Source: Angiostrongylus vasorum (taxonomy: Eukaryota > Nematoda > Chromadorea > Rhabditida > Metastrongylidae). From it: a stretch of DNA of 64,000 nt. Location of the stretch: NCBI GenBank assembly GCA_018806985.1, contig JADANN010000364.1:7279438-7343437 (forward strand). Reading direction: 5' to 3'. Every line of letters starts with the position of its first letter. Positions within the stretch are counted from its first letter, which is position 1. The position numbers and the translations under genes are program-made. Positions 10,914 to 24,300 of this stretch are shown piece by piece. The notes under the pieces are model-generated. The model saw nothing but the letters and a program-made list of their open reading frames with translations, was not told the DNA's origin and did no database searches.

Positions 10914-12348
10914 TCAAAGTGTTCTACGCCTCCCACCCAAGCAGGAAACACGATAATCGTCGTCATTTTCGTGAGTTGATGGGAATGGGTGTACTAATAC
11001 GATGAGAGCAAAACGAGGAATAAGAAAAAAAAGGAAGGAAAAGACACTGTTAAGACCTTTGACGTTACGTTTGATGAGTCGCGTGTAGGCATTTTGATCG
11101 GTGTAGCCACCGGAAAATCGATTTGTCTGGAATGGAAGAGCTTTTAAAATAAAACTTAATGACGAAAGCAAAAAACTGAAGATCGTTTCAAAAAAGAGGA
11201 TTACCCAAAACGAAACTGGCATGGGAAATGACGGTAAAAAGCATCCATGCTATGTCGTGATTATGTTATCAAACAATAACCTTAACCATTCTCTGTCCAT
11301 AATCTTCACCATTTCCTTGCTCACCACAGCTAGTGACATTTAGGAGAAAACCGCTTACGGATGCGATTGACAACGTCAAAACTTTCTATATAAGTTTCAA
11401 AACTTGTCAAGAGAACTTTTCTCACGAATCGATTTCCATTCCAAACAAATGAGAGACTGTGCAGGTATTACGAAAAAAAGTTGTTGTGTATCATTTTGCT
11501 CATTCATTCATAACAGTAACATCAACAATAGTACATAGTGGATAATATATAATATGATAATAATAATAATGATAATAATGATAGTAACAGTAGCCTCTCT
11601 TTATTTACTGTCTATTCCTTTTCATGGCAGTGTGTGATGCGAAGTATAACCACAGTGATGCTGAGATGTTTGCAAAATACCAAAAATCCTAGACCGCAGA
11701 AGTCTTCTGTGGGGATAGAACCCGATACCACCCTATCCGAGGCTAACGTGTTCACCACCACACCATGAGTCCTTCGCTTCGCCCTTCTCTCAGCCGTGTT
11801 TTAATCTATAGGCTACCGTCAATCACGCGATAACCGGGATTGATCTAGGAAGCACAAATCGGTATTGAACCTAATTAATTAATTCTTTCTACTTCTGCAT
11901 AGCAAACATGAGGTGTTATCTTATTTCTATATTTACGCACAAGCTGACGTTTCGGCGGATTTCGCCTTCCTCAGATCTGTGTTCAGTGTGATTGAAATTT
12001 TGGTTCAGCATCTTCTCCGTTTGGTTATGGAGGTATTTGACCGCGTGGATTGCAGTCAACTTGACCTTTCCAGGCTCTGAGGAAGGCGAAATGCGCCGAA
12101 ACCTCAGCTTGTGCGTGAATAAAGAAATAAGATAACACCTCGTCTTTGCTAAACAGAAGTAGAATTATTCAATGTATGGCGAAGTTATTAGGAAGTCGGT
12201 CGTGCCAGTTAATTAAGTTGAAGCTGTATTACAAAATCGCAATTTAGTCACTTTTTATTCAATCCCTACTCTTTTTCCATGATAGGGTATGATGTGAAAT
12301 ATAATAATAATAATGATAATAATAATAATGATAATAACAGTAATAATA

Positions 12349-12397
<49 letters not shown>

Positions 12398-15300
12398 TAA
12401 CCCATTATTACCCTTTGCGGGACTAGCTTCAGGTCAACTGTGTTAAATGCCGATTTGTGCACCCCAGATCAATCCCATTGACGGGTGATTGCTGATAGAA
12501 CCTGTAAACTAAAATCCTGCAAAAAAAATGGAGTAACGAAGGGGCTCTCATGGTGCGATTGTGAGAACACACTAGACCGCGGAAAGGGTAATAGTTTGTT
12601 CGATCCCGTCCGTAGACATCTGCGGTACGCCAAAAATTTGAGGATAAGTTGGGCCGGACACGTAATGCTTATTAACGATAACCGATGGACAGGAGCCGTT
12701 AGTGGCTGGATTCCTCGGGTGTCAAACATACTGCAAGAAGACCGTCGACCTCATGGTGGGAGTTTTTCACAAAAAACCCAAGAAGAAGATGATACTTAAC
12801 GAGTCCGTAGAGCGAACAGAACCCACTGGGCCAGTCTTGCAGGCGACAGGGAAAAATGGAAGATTTACTGGCGCACGCTAGAGTCACTCGACGATAAACG
12901 GGACAACAGGTGATACAGGTGATGCAGGTGAATACAACTAGGAATGAAGTCAAGAAAACAAAACCATTTGTAAATCCTAAGAACGCCTTTCTTTTAACAT
13001 CGGCACTAAGCAAATAATTCGTTGTTTTCTCTATGGGCAAACATGAAGTTGTTATTTTACTCTTTAGTTCTTTTCATTCTCAGCAATCGCGAGGTTGTTA
13101 AGCAGCATACGTTTACTTCCATACAACAAGACACATATAACACAATCGTAGCTGACGTTTCGGCAGAATCGTCTTCTTCAGAGCCGTTTTTTTACGTGCC
13201 TTCCATTGAGGAAAAGCCGCTGATCAGCGTCGCCTATGGTTGGCCGTGTCATTGTATGGAAGTAAACGTACGCTGCTTAACAACCTCGCGATTGTTGAGA
13301 AAGAAAGCGACGCATTTACAACCCAATGCCGAGGTTAATAGAAAGTCGATCTCGGTAACTCTTTGGTCACAATGTAGCTAACGTTTCTTCGGATTTCGCC
13401 TTCTTCAGAGCTTGGAAGGATCAAGGGAAAGTGTACTAAAATAATCAGCTAATCTGTGAAAACTCTCGTCAGGTTATCAAAAACGTGATTGTCGTTATTT
13501 ACGCAGTAGAAGTTTGTCAAAGCTCTTTCAAGAATGTAAAAACGTGGCTTAAAAGTCTGATAAAAGCTCCAATTCAGTGGCCACAATTTTTTCTATTACT
13601 TGGAAAAAAATAAAAAATTAACTGGATTACGTTTTCGGTGGAGTTCGGATGGAGGTCGGCGTATGTTGGTTGAATGCCTGGCGCGCCAATCCTCGACGAC
13701 TCCGGCGTTGATTCGTAGCCACCCTGAAATGCGGGCCACCATCAACATTGTTCAAACATTCTTTCATTCGTTCATCTACTCCTCTCATTCATTCATTCAT
13801 TCATTCATTCAATTTTCTCATTTACTAGAACATCATATTGAAAATAATAATAAGTCAACGGTTTTCAATAACAGCTACGTTTCCCCCTCTCAGTTGTATG
13901 ATATCACTGACATCAGACAGTTTGCTTCTCGAATCGATTAGCTATAGATCAATCAATAAGTTGATGGATCGGAATTTTAAGTGCCCTATTTCGACAGTGA
14001 TCTGCTGAAGGTTGGCAATGCAATGGGAAATCATTTGCTTAGAAATCTATATAAAACAAACAAAGAGAGGAACCATGTTTTCTGGAGCTTGACGCTTGTT
14101 GTTTCTCTTTCTCTTTTTCTTTTAAAAGTGAATCTTTAACGGTAATGAAACCAGGGAGACAGAAAGAAAAAGAAGGAAAAATGCAGTAAGAAGAAGTATT
14201 TAGTGAAGGCTATGTTATAGAATTTTTTCAGTAGTTTCTAAAAACAGTAAAAAAAAGAAAAAAAGGAGTGAAAAGTTTCCTCCCACCTTTCCAGTGGCGA
14301 AGAAGGGCACCGGCTGCGGATATCGCGCTGACTCTTCATCATACCCGGCTGCGAGTGTCGTCGTGTAACCTAAAAAATCGACAACTTGGTACAGCCTACA
14401 AATGATATGTATCGATTTTTTTCAACACTTGTAGAAGTAGTGCGCATTATAGAGATGACGCGCGCTAAATTTTGCGTGCGTTCATTTATTAGAGACTGGC
14501 TTTCTTCGAGAAATGTCTCATATATCATCCCAATCATTTGAAATGTGGTGTAATCTCTAGGCAACATTATATAGCCGTTTTTTTTTGAATGCCTTCTTTA
14601 ATTCCCGGACACTACGACTCGTAGTTTCTAAAAGTCGCGCCCACTTTTTAAGTATTTTTTTTCATAATGTTTAGACATAAAAAAGGATAAAGGATAAAGC
14701 TCTCTGCGTTGATCAATGTCTGAGGGGTGCGCCATGCATTCGACTTTATTAAGGTGATTGAATGCATATCTGGCCTTTACAATGACCTCGTGGTGGCCCA
14801 CTGATGCATCAAGCCAGTGCTGCTATCCTTCCAGACAAGTCTGGTACTAATTTGCCGACCTCGGAGGGGTGGAAGGTTTGGTGGGCCATGGGCGCAGGGG
14901 ATCGATTCCTTGTGTGTGTGTATGTGTTGCAGGGCGTCTCCGACCACTGTGCCAAGCGCACCCTAATGTTTAGGCATAAAAAATGTAATGGCTTCGCAAA
15001 ATGTTCGTTTTCCCCTCAACTCAATAGCACGACATCATCCGATTAATGAGGTAATTTTCTTACAGTTTTTCTTCGTCATAACAGTTTTTGCTTAACTCAA
15101 ATGGTCACAGAAATCAACGCCGCTGAAGCTCTATAGCAGTCGTAACTATTGCCTTCAGATAAATTCAGAAATTCGATGAGAAGAATTAACAGCATTTAAT
15201 TGAATTGATTCAGTAGCCCTGAAACTTCAGTACCTCGTTGGATTATTGAGCTAACATAACACAAGCCTCGGCCGACGTTTCGACGTCTTCGTCTTCATCA

Positions 15301-18300
15301 GAGCAGACGATTCCAGTCTGTGGTACACAGCCGCTCGTCTTCTCGAAGTGGCGCATTTGTCTTCGTGTCGAATCTAATCTTCTTCTGAGGAACTCCGCCC
15401 GGATCAGACAACCTCATCCGACGTTGTTTATCATACAGGACGGTTGTTGTTGGTAACGATTGTTCGTTGATAATAAATGTGTTTTCCAAAGGGCAATCCA
15501 TCCATTATCACAACAACCGTCTTGCATAAAACAGCGCTGCCAAATTAGGTAGGTTGCTTCATTTGAATGCTGCTCCACTGAAGAAGATTTAACTCGTGTT
15601 AGCTCAATAATCCAAGCAGGTATTGATTATCAATGTCAAGGTTAAATGATGGTCACTTTGAAAAGCACCGAAATTTTGATTTCACTCCAATTAACACCTT
15701 AACTAACGAACGAACCTGGTCGGTATTGTCCTTTCGTTGCTCGTGTAAGATATCCAGATTGATAATTTTGTCTTTCCGGCGCACGTGTAGGATATCCAGA
15801 TTGGTAACTTTGTCCTTCCGTCGCTCGTGTAGGATATGCAGATTGGTAACTCTGTCCCTCCGTCACCCGTGTAGGATACCCAGATTGGTAACTTTGTCCT
15901 TCCGTCGCTCGTATTGGATATCCATATTCCTGATTTCGTCCTCCTTTTTCCCCGCATAGGATATCCTGATTCTTGGCTTTGTCCTTCTGTCGCTCGTGTG
16001 GGATATCCAGATTCTTGACTTGTCGCGTAGTCGGTTACTTCAGTGGCGACGGGAGACGACTGTACGTACGTCTGGGAGCATTGTGGTTGCTAGAAATAGT
16101 GAATTTTTGGCTCTTAAAAACCGATTATCATTTAAACTTTTCAACATTAATTCAACAATCAATAATACCTTTTTTGTCCTACTGTCCCAGCTTTTACAAG
16201 GTTACTACGCAAAATTTTATTGTGACTAAAGTTTCGGCTCCGACACCTCCTTCAGAGCCGCAGTGTTTCAAGTCGACTGTTTATGGTAACTTTGAAGGAA
16301 AGCAATAGCGCCGAAACCTTAGTCGCAATAAAATTTTATGTAATAATCTTGTTTACGTTTTACTACGCCACGAGACAGTAAACTTTTTCTGGACCATAAG
16401 CGTATGACCGTACAGCTGAGTGGGTATCTTTCAAGCAGGGTTGAAGCTGATGAATTGCGTTGACATTTCTGTCCACAAACCCAGATAACCCAGGAAACCA
16501 AGAAGATTTGAGCAACATAGTTCAGCAAGCTACCATACCTATGTTGTCGTCTGCAAACAGGAACAATAATACCCTCAAACGAAAAGTATGATGCTCGGGC
16601 ATGCTGTTTCCACTGAACCACCGAGGCTAACACAGAGGACAAATGAAGATTTTTTGTACTAGATAGAATTAACTTGACAACTAACTCGCTTACAGATAAC
16701 AGTTTACAGATAGCCTGTAGTCTTTTAGAGCTCACATTGTGCAAACTACACTGCCTCAGAAAAACTAAAGCGATTTTTCTTCACAATTCCTTAACCAAGC
16801 ATTATTAAAGCAACAAAATTCTTGCTTTGTAATTTTACTGCCCTACGGAACTCTATTTAGAAACTTTTTTTCTGGAGTATTATTTTACATTAGGGGACGG
16901 GTAGCACAGTAGTGATGGTGCTAATCACCAAGAGAGCGGTGCTGGGTCGACCGCACTTCGAGCTTACCAAGCCTTTCATCTTTCTACGGCCGGGAAATTG
17001 GTACCAGACTTGTCTGAAAAGAATTCACTGGCTGTAATCCAGTGGGAATGCTCTAGCTCGGCTACCTCGCGATTGTAGGGAGAATCGACCCTACCAACAT
17101 ACTACGATATTCATAAAATAGATGAAATCCTCAAACAGCAGCTGAAGCCACACCAATAGAGTTGGAAGACTTTCGTTGGTGATTTATTTGAGAAAACGAA
17201 TTGAATGCGAGAACTGCTGGGAATCGCGTAGTACATGTAAGAGACGGGCAGTGTAAAAATATTGTTGCTTTCATTTGTTTTACAAAACGCTGTAGCCCCC
17301 TCCCACGGATCACCATAGTGCGGGCCAATTAGTCGTCTTCGTCAGATGCCTGAGACCAGATAAGCGTGGAGCAAAAGCTGTTAAGCATATCCCCTGGCAT
17401 GGTGATGATTTCAAAATGGCAAATCATGGGGTATCTTCGACAGATTTACTTACACCATTCATGTGCACGTATTTTCTATTGTGGATACATGGGAAGTTAT
17501 AAATATTTTTGTGTAGCAGATATCCTGAACGTTGATTTCATCACTTGCTTAGAATCAACTGGCTGCTACCTACAGGGCAATGGTAAGAAATGGAAGGAAC
17601 ACCTTTTATTTCTATTTCAAAAGTCAACAACTACCCGTTGATAGATTCTAACTCTACGGTATAGCCTGGCAAACGACAAGTCGCTATCTACAGCTGAATG
17701 AAAAAAATAACGAGTCTCTTTCAGAGTATGATTCTCTATGTAAAGTTCGAGTAGGAGAAAGCTCTGGGTAATCCAATTAACTATCAAGAGACTAGACCAG
17801 ACGCCGATGATCTCCAAGGATAAAATGAAGTTTATTCACGCACGTCTAATCTGATTATTAGTTTATAAGATTACAAGTAATATAATATGAGTAGTACCCT
17901 CATTAAAAACTGCAATTCGCCAACCCTACCATAATTACAGCTTTCCCATGGCGAAATGTACTTTAACCACAAGCAAGATACACAACCTACCGAAAGTGAA
18001 CATCCATATTGCTTATCCTTTATGGTGAGCTGAATCTGACAGTTGAAATACAAGGTAGCTCTATCAGCGAATTTAAATACCTAGAAGAATAAATATTACT
18101 CCAAATATTTTTCCTCATGAGAGCTTTCAGAAAAAAACAGTAAACAGTAACTTTCTGAGACCATCCGTTTAAAAGCAATCTTACTTGTGCCAATTTTCCT
18201 GCAGTCATATCGTCCAAATAATCAATATTCTGAAGTATTATGCTATCCACAGAGCATCTGAAAAACAACCATTTTTCAGGCTGGGATTAATGATATTTCA

Positions 18301-21300
18301 GTTTAGATGAATTCAATGTCCATTTGTGCCCCTAGATCATTCCCGTTGACGGGTGAATTCTGATAGCACCGTTAGAGTAAAAAACTGCCCAAGAGAAAGG
18401 CAAAGCAAAGGCTTTGGTTGGTGTGGCGTATGGCACTTCAACACCAATTAGGGGTAATCGCGTGTTCGAAGCCTAGCTGAGGTTCCGAGTTTGCTCGGAT
18501 CTCAGCCGCATAGCAATTTTTACAGTTGTTGCGGCGCTAAAATAATGTAGAATATGAAAATAAATGCATAAAACAAGAGATAAATAACTACTTGAGCGAA
18601 CAACGTTAATACTTGGAAAATGTACTAAGGGTAGTCGGATAAAAGAAAATTTTTAACCTAGCTATAGACAGGTTACAGCATCTACACTGAAATCTTCATA
18701 GTTTTTTGAATACTTGAATTACGCGCTCTCATTAAGAATCTTTCGCTCCCCAGAAGAATTTCCATTTCACAGTACGTCGGTAATGGGGCAAGTTTTTCCT
18801 TCGAAGTCTCAATAGACACTTGTTAGGTCATTAAAAGGCAGTCATCGTCGACACATACGCCAGCCGTTGCAGATTGAACGTTAATCTGCTAACTTACGAC
18901 TTGGTTTCTTCCAGATCGGTGACGATCCGTAGGTTTGTTGTGTTCTTAATCGAGTTACCAGATGAAAGTGTCTAGCCATTGGTGAACAAAAGAGAACCTT
19001 CCTAGAGAGAGCACTTCCTCCACCCAGCTATGACGAGGTAATAAATTATCGCAAAGAGTAAATAGGGATCTGTTTATTTATTTTTTATTTGTTTACCTAT
19101 TTATTCACTTGTTTATTTGTATGTCCACTGTATGGCTTATTCGTATACGAATTGAGGTTGTTACTAATAGACGAGGGCGCGTGTGGCGCAGTGGTCAGAG
19201 GCCCCAGCAACACACGTGGAATCGATCCCAGCGCGCATAGCCCACCAACCTTTCCATCCCTCTGGGTCGGCAAATTGGTACCAGACTTATTTGGGAGGAC
19301 AGCAGCACCGGCTCGATACATCGGTAAGCCACCGCGAGTCATTGTGAAGGCCAGACATGCATTCAATCACCTCCAAACGATGCATAATGAAGTCGAATGG
19401 ATGGCGCATCCCTCAGGGATTGATCAACGCCGAGACCTTTATCCTTTTATACTTTATGTCTCACCACTATATGGTGCGGATCGGAGCACTGCTTCTTTTT
19501 AGTTTGCTCCCTAGCGTTCATCAATCCCGAAGGCGTTCGGATTTCCTTTGGTGTTCGCTTGTTATTTCATAAGTTTTTATTCTTCATTAAATGTTACTAA
19601 ATGTTAGTTAAGACGATCCTCCACAAAATAGCTCCGCTGGGAATGTTTCCAATGTAAAGGACAGGCGTCACCTTTTGTACATAGACGGGTTATTTTTCTA
19701 GAAAAGACTGATTGCAATTTGCCAACCTTTGAAGGATAGGTGGTTCTTTTTTGACCCGAAGCGGGGTCATGCAGTGAGATACACGTGTATTGAAAGCACT
19801 TGGAATGGTGTGCTGTTGCCATGCACCATATACAGGATCATGCCCTATTATTAGCAATCAAGAAGCATTTTCAACGATCTACAATCCTTGTGCAATCTCA
19901 CGGTGAAGAACTCAGTCACATTTCTACTCAAAGCTTTTTGGTTGACTTACCCATTAACGTCAATCACCGTAACTGCCGAACCACTCTGACCATCGTAAAC
20001 TGTGCATGAATGGACTCTCATACAGTAGACATCAGTCAGTTCTGAGACACATGTCCACTTATGGAATACCATCTCACCGATCCTTCCGTATTTTACGGGA
20101 ATCCCATTTGGACCGTCGGAAAGGATGTCGTATCTGAAATCTTCCTTTTTTCTTATCGTGTTAAGTTATTAACGTTGCTTAAAACGAGTGTGTACAAGAA
20201 CTGTCCATGGAACCTCATTCTACTTCTTCATAACTATACAACTTAAGGCTTTTGAAAAAAATAGGGATTTTTTTTGGAGGAAGTAGACGGAAGTGAGTAG
20301 CTTCGAACTATGAAAATTGAATACTTTCAATGAATTAACCGCCTGGTAGAATCATCACCGACAAAGAAAAAAAGAGAAATATATTGGTTCTGAAAATACC
20401 TGCAAATGGGCAGCTGTGTCTGACTCTCCAGCAGTTGAGTCGTCAATGCACTGCAACATTCAACAAGTAGAAAAAATCCAATTCATCAACTAGAAAACGT
20501 TTTTTTCGAAGACCCATCTTCAACAAAACGTTTTTTTTCTTTTCTTATTTTCTTTCAACAGTATTTTTGCAGTAAGGCTTATTCGTTGCATTATTGAAGT
20601 TCTTTGAAGAGTTGAAGAGTTTTGTAGACTGCTGCTAAGTTTAGGCTAATATTCCTTATTTTAATTTTATTCTACACGACCCGATACCATACACTGCGCG
20701 AGCCCTAACACTTCTTTTTATTCCATCTGTTTCTTTGCATCCACCAGTACCGATGGTCTTCTGATTTTACTTGTGGGCTTCCTTACTCCTCAAAGATTTT
20801 CGGTCTGCTTTATGAATCTGAGTGCTCGTCGAGTCGATTCATTTTGGAATCCTAGGATAGCCATTCCAGGGTTTCCCAGATGTCTTTCACAGGCAGTCGC
20901 CGTTTTCTGTGGGCATTAGGCAACCAACTGATCCAAGATAAGTCTGGTCCCAATTTCCCGACTCTGAGTGATGAGTTTTTATGAGCCCATGGCAGGGTTC
21001 AAAGCTAAGACATTGCTTGTGTTGAATGGAAATGAAGTGTAAAAAGCGAATATAGTCACAAAACTAATACAGTGATAGCTAATATATCAAATGCACTCAA
21101 AATAACTTAAAAAACTGCCTCATCAACTTCATTCACAGTATTCTTTATTATCTTCAAAGATGCTGAGATATTTGCAAAACTCCGGACCCTCCTGGTGTGG
21201 TGGTGAACGTGTTACTCCCCAGAAGGGACAACAGCACGTTCGTTCTCCATCGCACACACCTGCGGTCGGAGATTTGCAAATATTTCAGCACCATTGAGGT

Positions 21301-24300
21301 TATATTTCGCAATATACTCTGCCAATAAAAAGAGTAGGGCAGTAAATAATAATTTAAAGTTCTTTATTATCGTTCACTTTCGAACATTTTCCATGCTGTG
21401 AACTAGGGAAGAAAGAAATAATTCATTGACTTCATTGTCCACTTCATTTCTATCTTCTGACGAGATTTTACTCTACTCTCACTCCAAAGTCACAATCCAT
21501 CAACTCATTTGACAACAACATAGGTACTTGCTTCAATTCTGCAACACCATGGGCAATTACTTCAACTGTTTTCGTTTACGACGTTTCTAGACCCTACCAT
21601 AGTTTCTGTTTCAAATGCTGCTAGCTGGTTGCTCGAATTCGTTTTTTCACAAAGCACTGAGGTAGAAATTCAGTGTCCTTCCTGAGGGATCGTCGTAGGT
21701 AGCCATCGAACATCGTGAATGGTACTGAGGTTAGCCGCAATGCAAGTGTTTTTCTCCAAAATGGCAGCGGTTCTTGACTTGAGAGGTTTACTTCTCACCA
21801 TGCTTTGAGATGAAATATGAAACTTCTTTATGGTTCCTCGGACTGCATAGAAGGACGAATTCATGGTTTGTGCACCAATCACCATAACTCCGTTTCCATG
21901 GTGATACTGTTGTTAAACCCTGGAGAATATGGGAGATTGCGATGGTTTGAACTTTACAGTATTCAGAAAACTAAGTGATATAATTGAGAATTGAATAATA
22001 TAGTAGGTTGAAATGGAAATCATGTTGGACGGAAAAAACAGTTCAACTACTCAACTGAGTGGTCACTGGAACCATTCCGTCTGATCTTTAGAGACCAATT
22101 CAACCGACCTTTGTTAGCTGAAATTTCTGTCTATCCAATCTTCATGCGATCCATCTGGATCTATTTAAACGCTTACACAAAAATTGTATTCTTTCGTTGA
22201 TAAGCTAACACAAGGCTGATAAAACCTAATCAACGCCTTATCATTGAAGCCTCTTGCCAACACCGTGCTACTTTATCAGTGGAAGACCACATATTGATTG
22301 GTTATGGTAAGGTTGAAGGAAAGTCGGTTTTGAAATACTGTTGCTAGCGCAAATGTTTAATGAACACAACAAGCGGCTACAGTGAAGAACATCAATGGAC
22401 GTAGCCGACGTTTTTTTATATCATCGTCAACCATAGTAGGACTGGCACATGTCATTTTTAATTAAATACCTAAAACAACCGTTTAGATGAAAGTTGACGG
22501 CGTTCGTTTTTTGTGATGAAACTGAATTGAACACCATCCTCCGACATATATTTCCGAACACTACGCGGCAGCAGCGGTGGGGGCAACTGGTTTGATGGCA
22601 TCACCGTCTGCAACACTGCTGGCTGCACTCTCCATCATCCGTAGCCCTCCCTGCTTTCCTTAAATCACTCTTAGCATATGAAAAAGCCTACCAAGATCGG
22701 CGACACACTAAAAAACGACTTTTGTTCAAATCGCCTCCGTCTCGCGTTCGCCGCCTTTATTTTTCAAGGATATACGGGCATACGTTCGCGTTTTTGTTCG
22801 CTGAGTGTAATATAAACGTAACTTGACAATATGAAGGATAAAGGATAAAGCTTTCGGCGCCGATTAATTCCTTGGGAAACCGCCGCACATTTGACTGCAT
22901 TAATAGCATCGTAGAGGTGATCGAATCTATATTTGACGTATAGTATAAGTTGTGCTGGCTCTAGCGGTGCATCGGGTAGGTTCTAATTTATTTTGGCAAG
23001 GAACTTGAGGGACAATTTTTTCGACCGCGGAGGAAAAGAGGAGATGATTGGTTGTGCCAGGGCGTGGGATCGAGTCAACGACCACGATAGGCTATAAGGT
23101 AGCTCTAACCATTGAGCTGTGCGGTCCAGATAACATAAAACCAATATCAGTGTAGTAATCAACTTGTTTTTTATCAGTATAGAAACTCCTACAGTGTGAA
23201 AGTGTAAATAACATATTGTTGAATTTTCTATTAATTAGTCCTTTATCGGTCAGAGTATGGGATATTATTTGATTTGATCATGTCTTATTTCCAGCTTTCT
23301 TAAAGCACTTTTGCCAAACCGAAAAAATTAACAAATGTTTAAATTCTATTGTAAAACGTAGGTTTAAATACTATTATTTGTGTATGACGCTATATCTACC
23401 ACCTATTGTTTATTCACAGCTGAGTATTATGTGAAATACAACCATTGAGATTTTTGTGAAACTTTGACCTCAGGCCAAATTCGAACCCGCGATTACCACG
23501 TGGCTCTACGTGTTGCCCACTGTACCATTAAGACCCTCGTTTTACTACTATCTACATTTTCATGCCACATAATAACTAGTTCGAGACAAGGAGAACTCTT
23601 CATTTACCTTTTGTGAACCGGAAGAACCCGCCATATTGGATATAGATACTTCCAATTAGTAAGCTTCATCATGGGACAAAAAAACGATGGTGCTATGTTT
23701 AAAAGTATTGCTTACGTAGGAGAAGGATAACACAGGAAATCCGTCAAAAGAACCCACGTACTCCATTGCATGGGCGAACCCAGGCTATTACAAAACCTGT
23801 TTTAGTGATCTCAGGGAAAATCCAACGTTGTCAAGCTTTGAAACTATTCACCAAGTAGGAGAGCGAAGCTAAGGAAAATCCGTTGAAAGAATTCACATCG
23901 TTTTCTATACGGCTGAATCTTGGCTGTCATAAAACCTGTTCTAATGATCACAGACACCAGGTGTTTTTTCCTATCTATTGCTAGCTATACGGCTATGCTG
24001 CAATTCTTCTCCCGCTGTGCCGTAATTCTACGGCTATCTGGTGAATAGGATTGGTTACCAATGTTTTTCTAATGCCTAAACAGCCATGACCAAATATTGC
24101 ACTTTTTCCACATTTACTATAGAAGATGAAGTCTTTTAAATGGAAAATCCACACTCCGAGGCCGATCGATATCAATCGATGGCACATCCCAAAAAGGTAT
24201 CGTCCTAAAAACGGAATGAATGAGAGTGCTTAACTATGTCATGTGGTAGATTGTAATGTTCGTAAAGTGGTAGCTCCGTCTGGATTTTTTTTGTAATTCT

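Noticed and set aside
12259..12462. Tyrosine-run frame
   Set aside because: It is a translated TAA/TTA microsatellite, unrelated to the Tyr-rich cuticlin repeats.
15703..15957. Minus frame with GIWISNTSDGRTKLPIWVSY repeats
   Set aside because: It is the shifted frame of the Tyr-rich repeats, open only because of the extra base and the repeat composition.
15680..16040. CRISPR-like or satellite array
   Set aside because: The 42-nt units have no spacers, keep a reading frame and sit between valid splice sites, so they are coding repeats.
17341..17450. Terminal ZP exon ending ASDEDD-TAA
   Set aside because: It has an acceptor and stop, but the phase does not fit exon 9, and exon 10 (QPQC) supplies the expected next cysteine.
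19168..19245. Functional tRNA genes at the SINE heads
   Set aside because: Box A and B are present, but acceptor and anticodon stems do not fold into a proper cloverleaf, and the sequence continues into the SINE body.
19089..19502. 137-codon plus frame
   Set aside because: It is a read-through of an S1 SINE; similar frames occur in most S1 copies and are not conserved.
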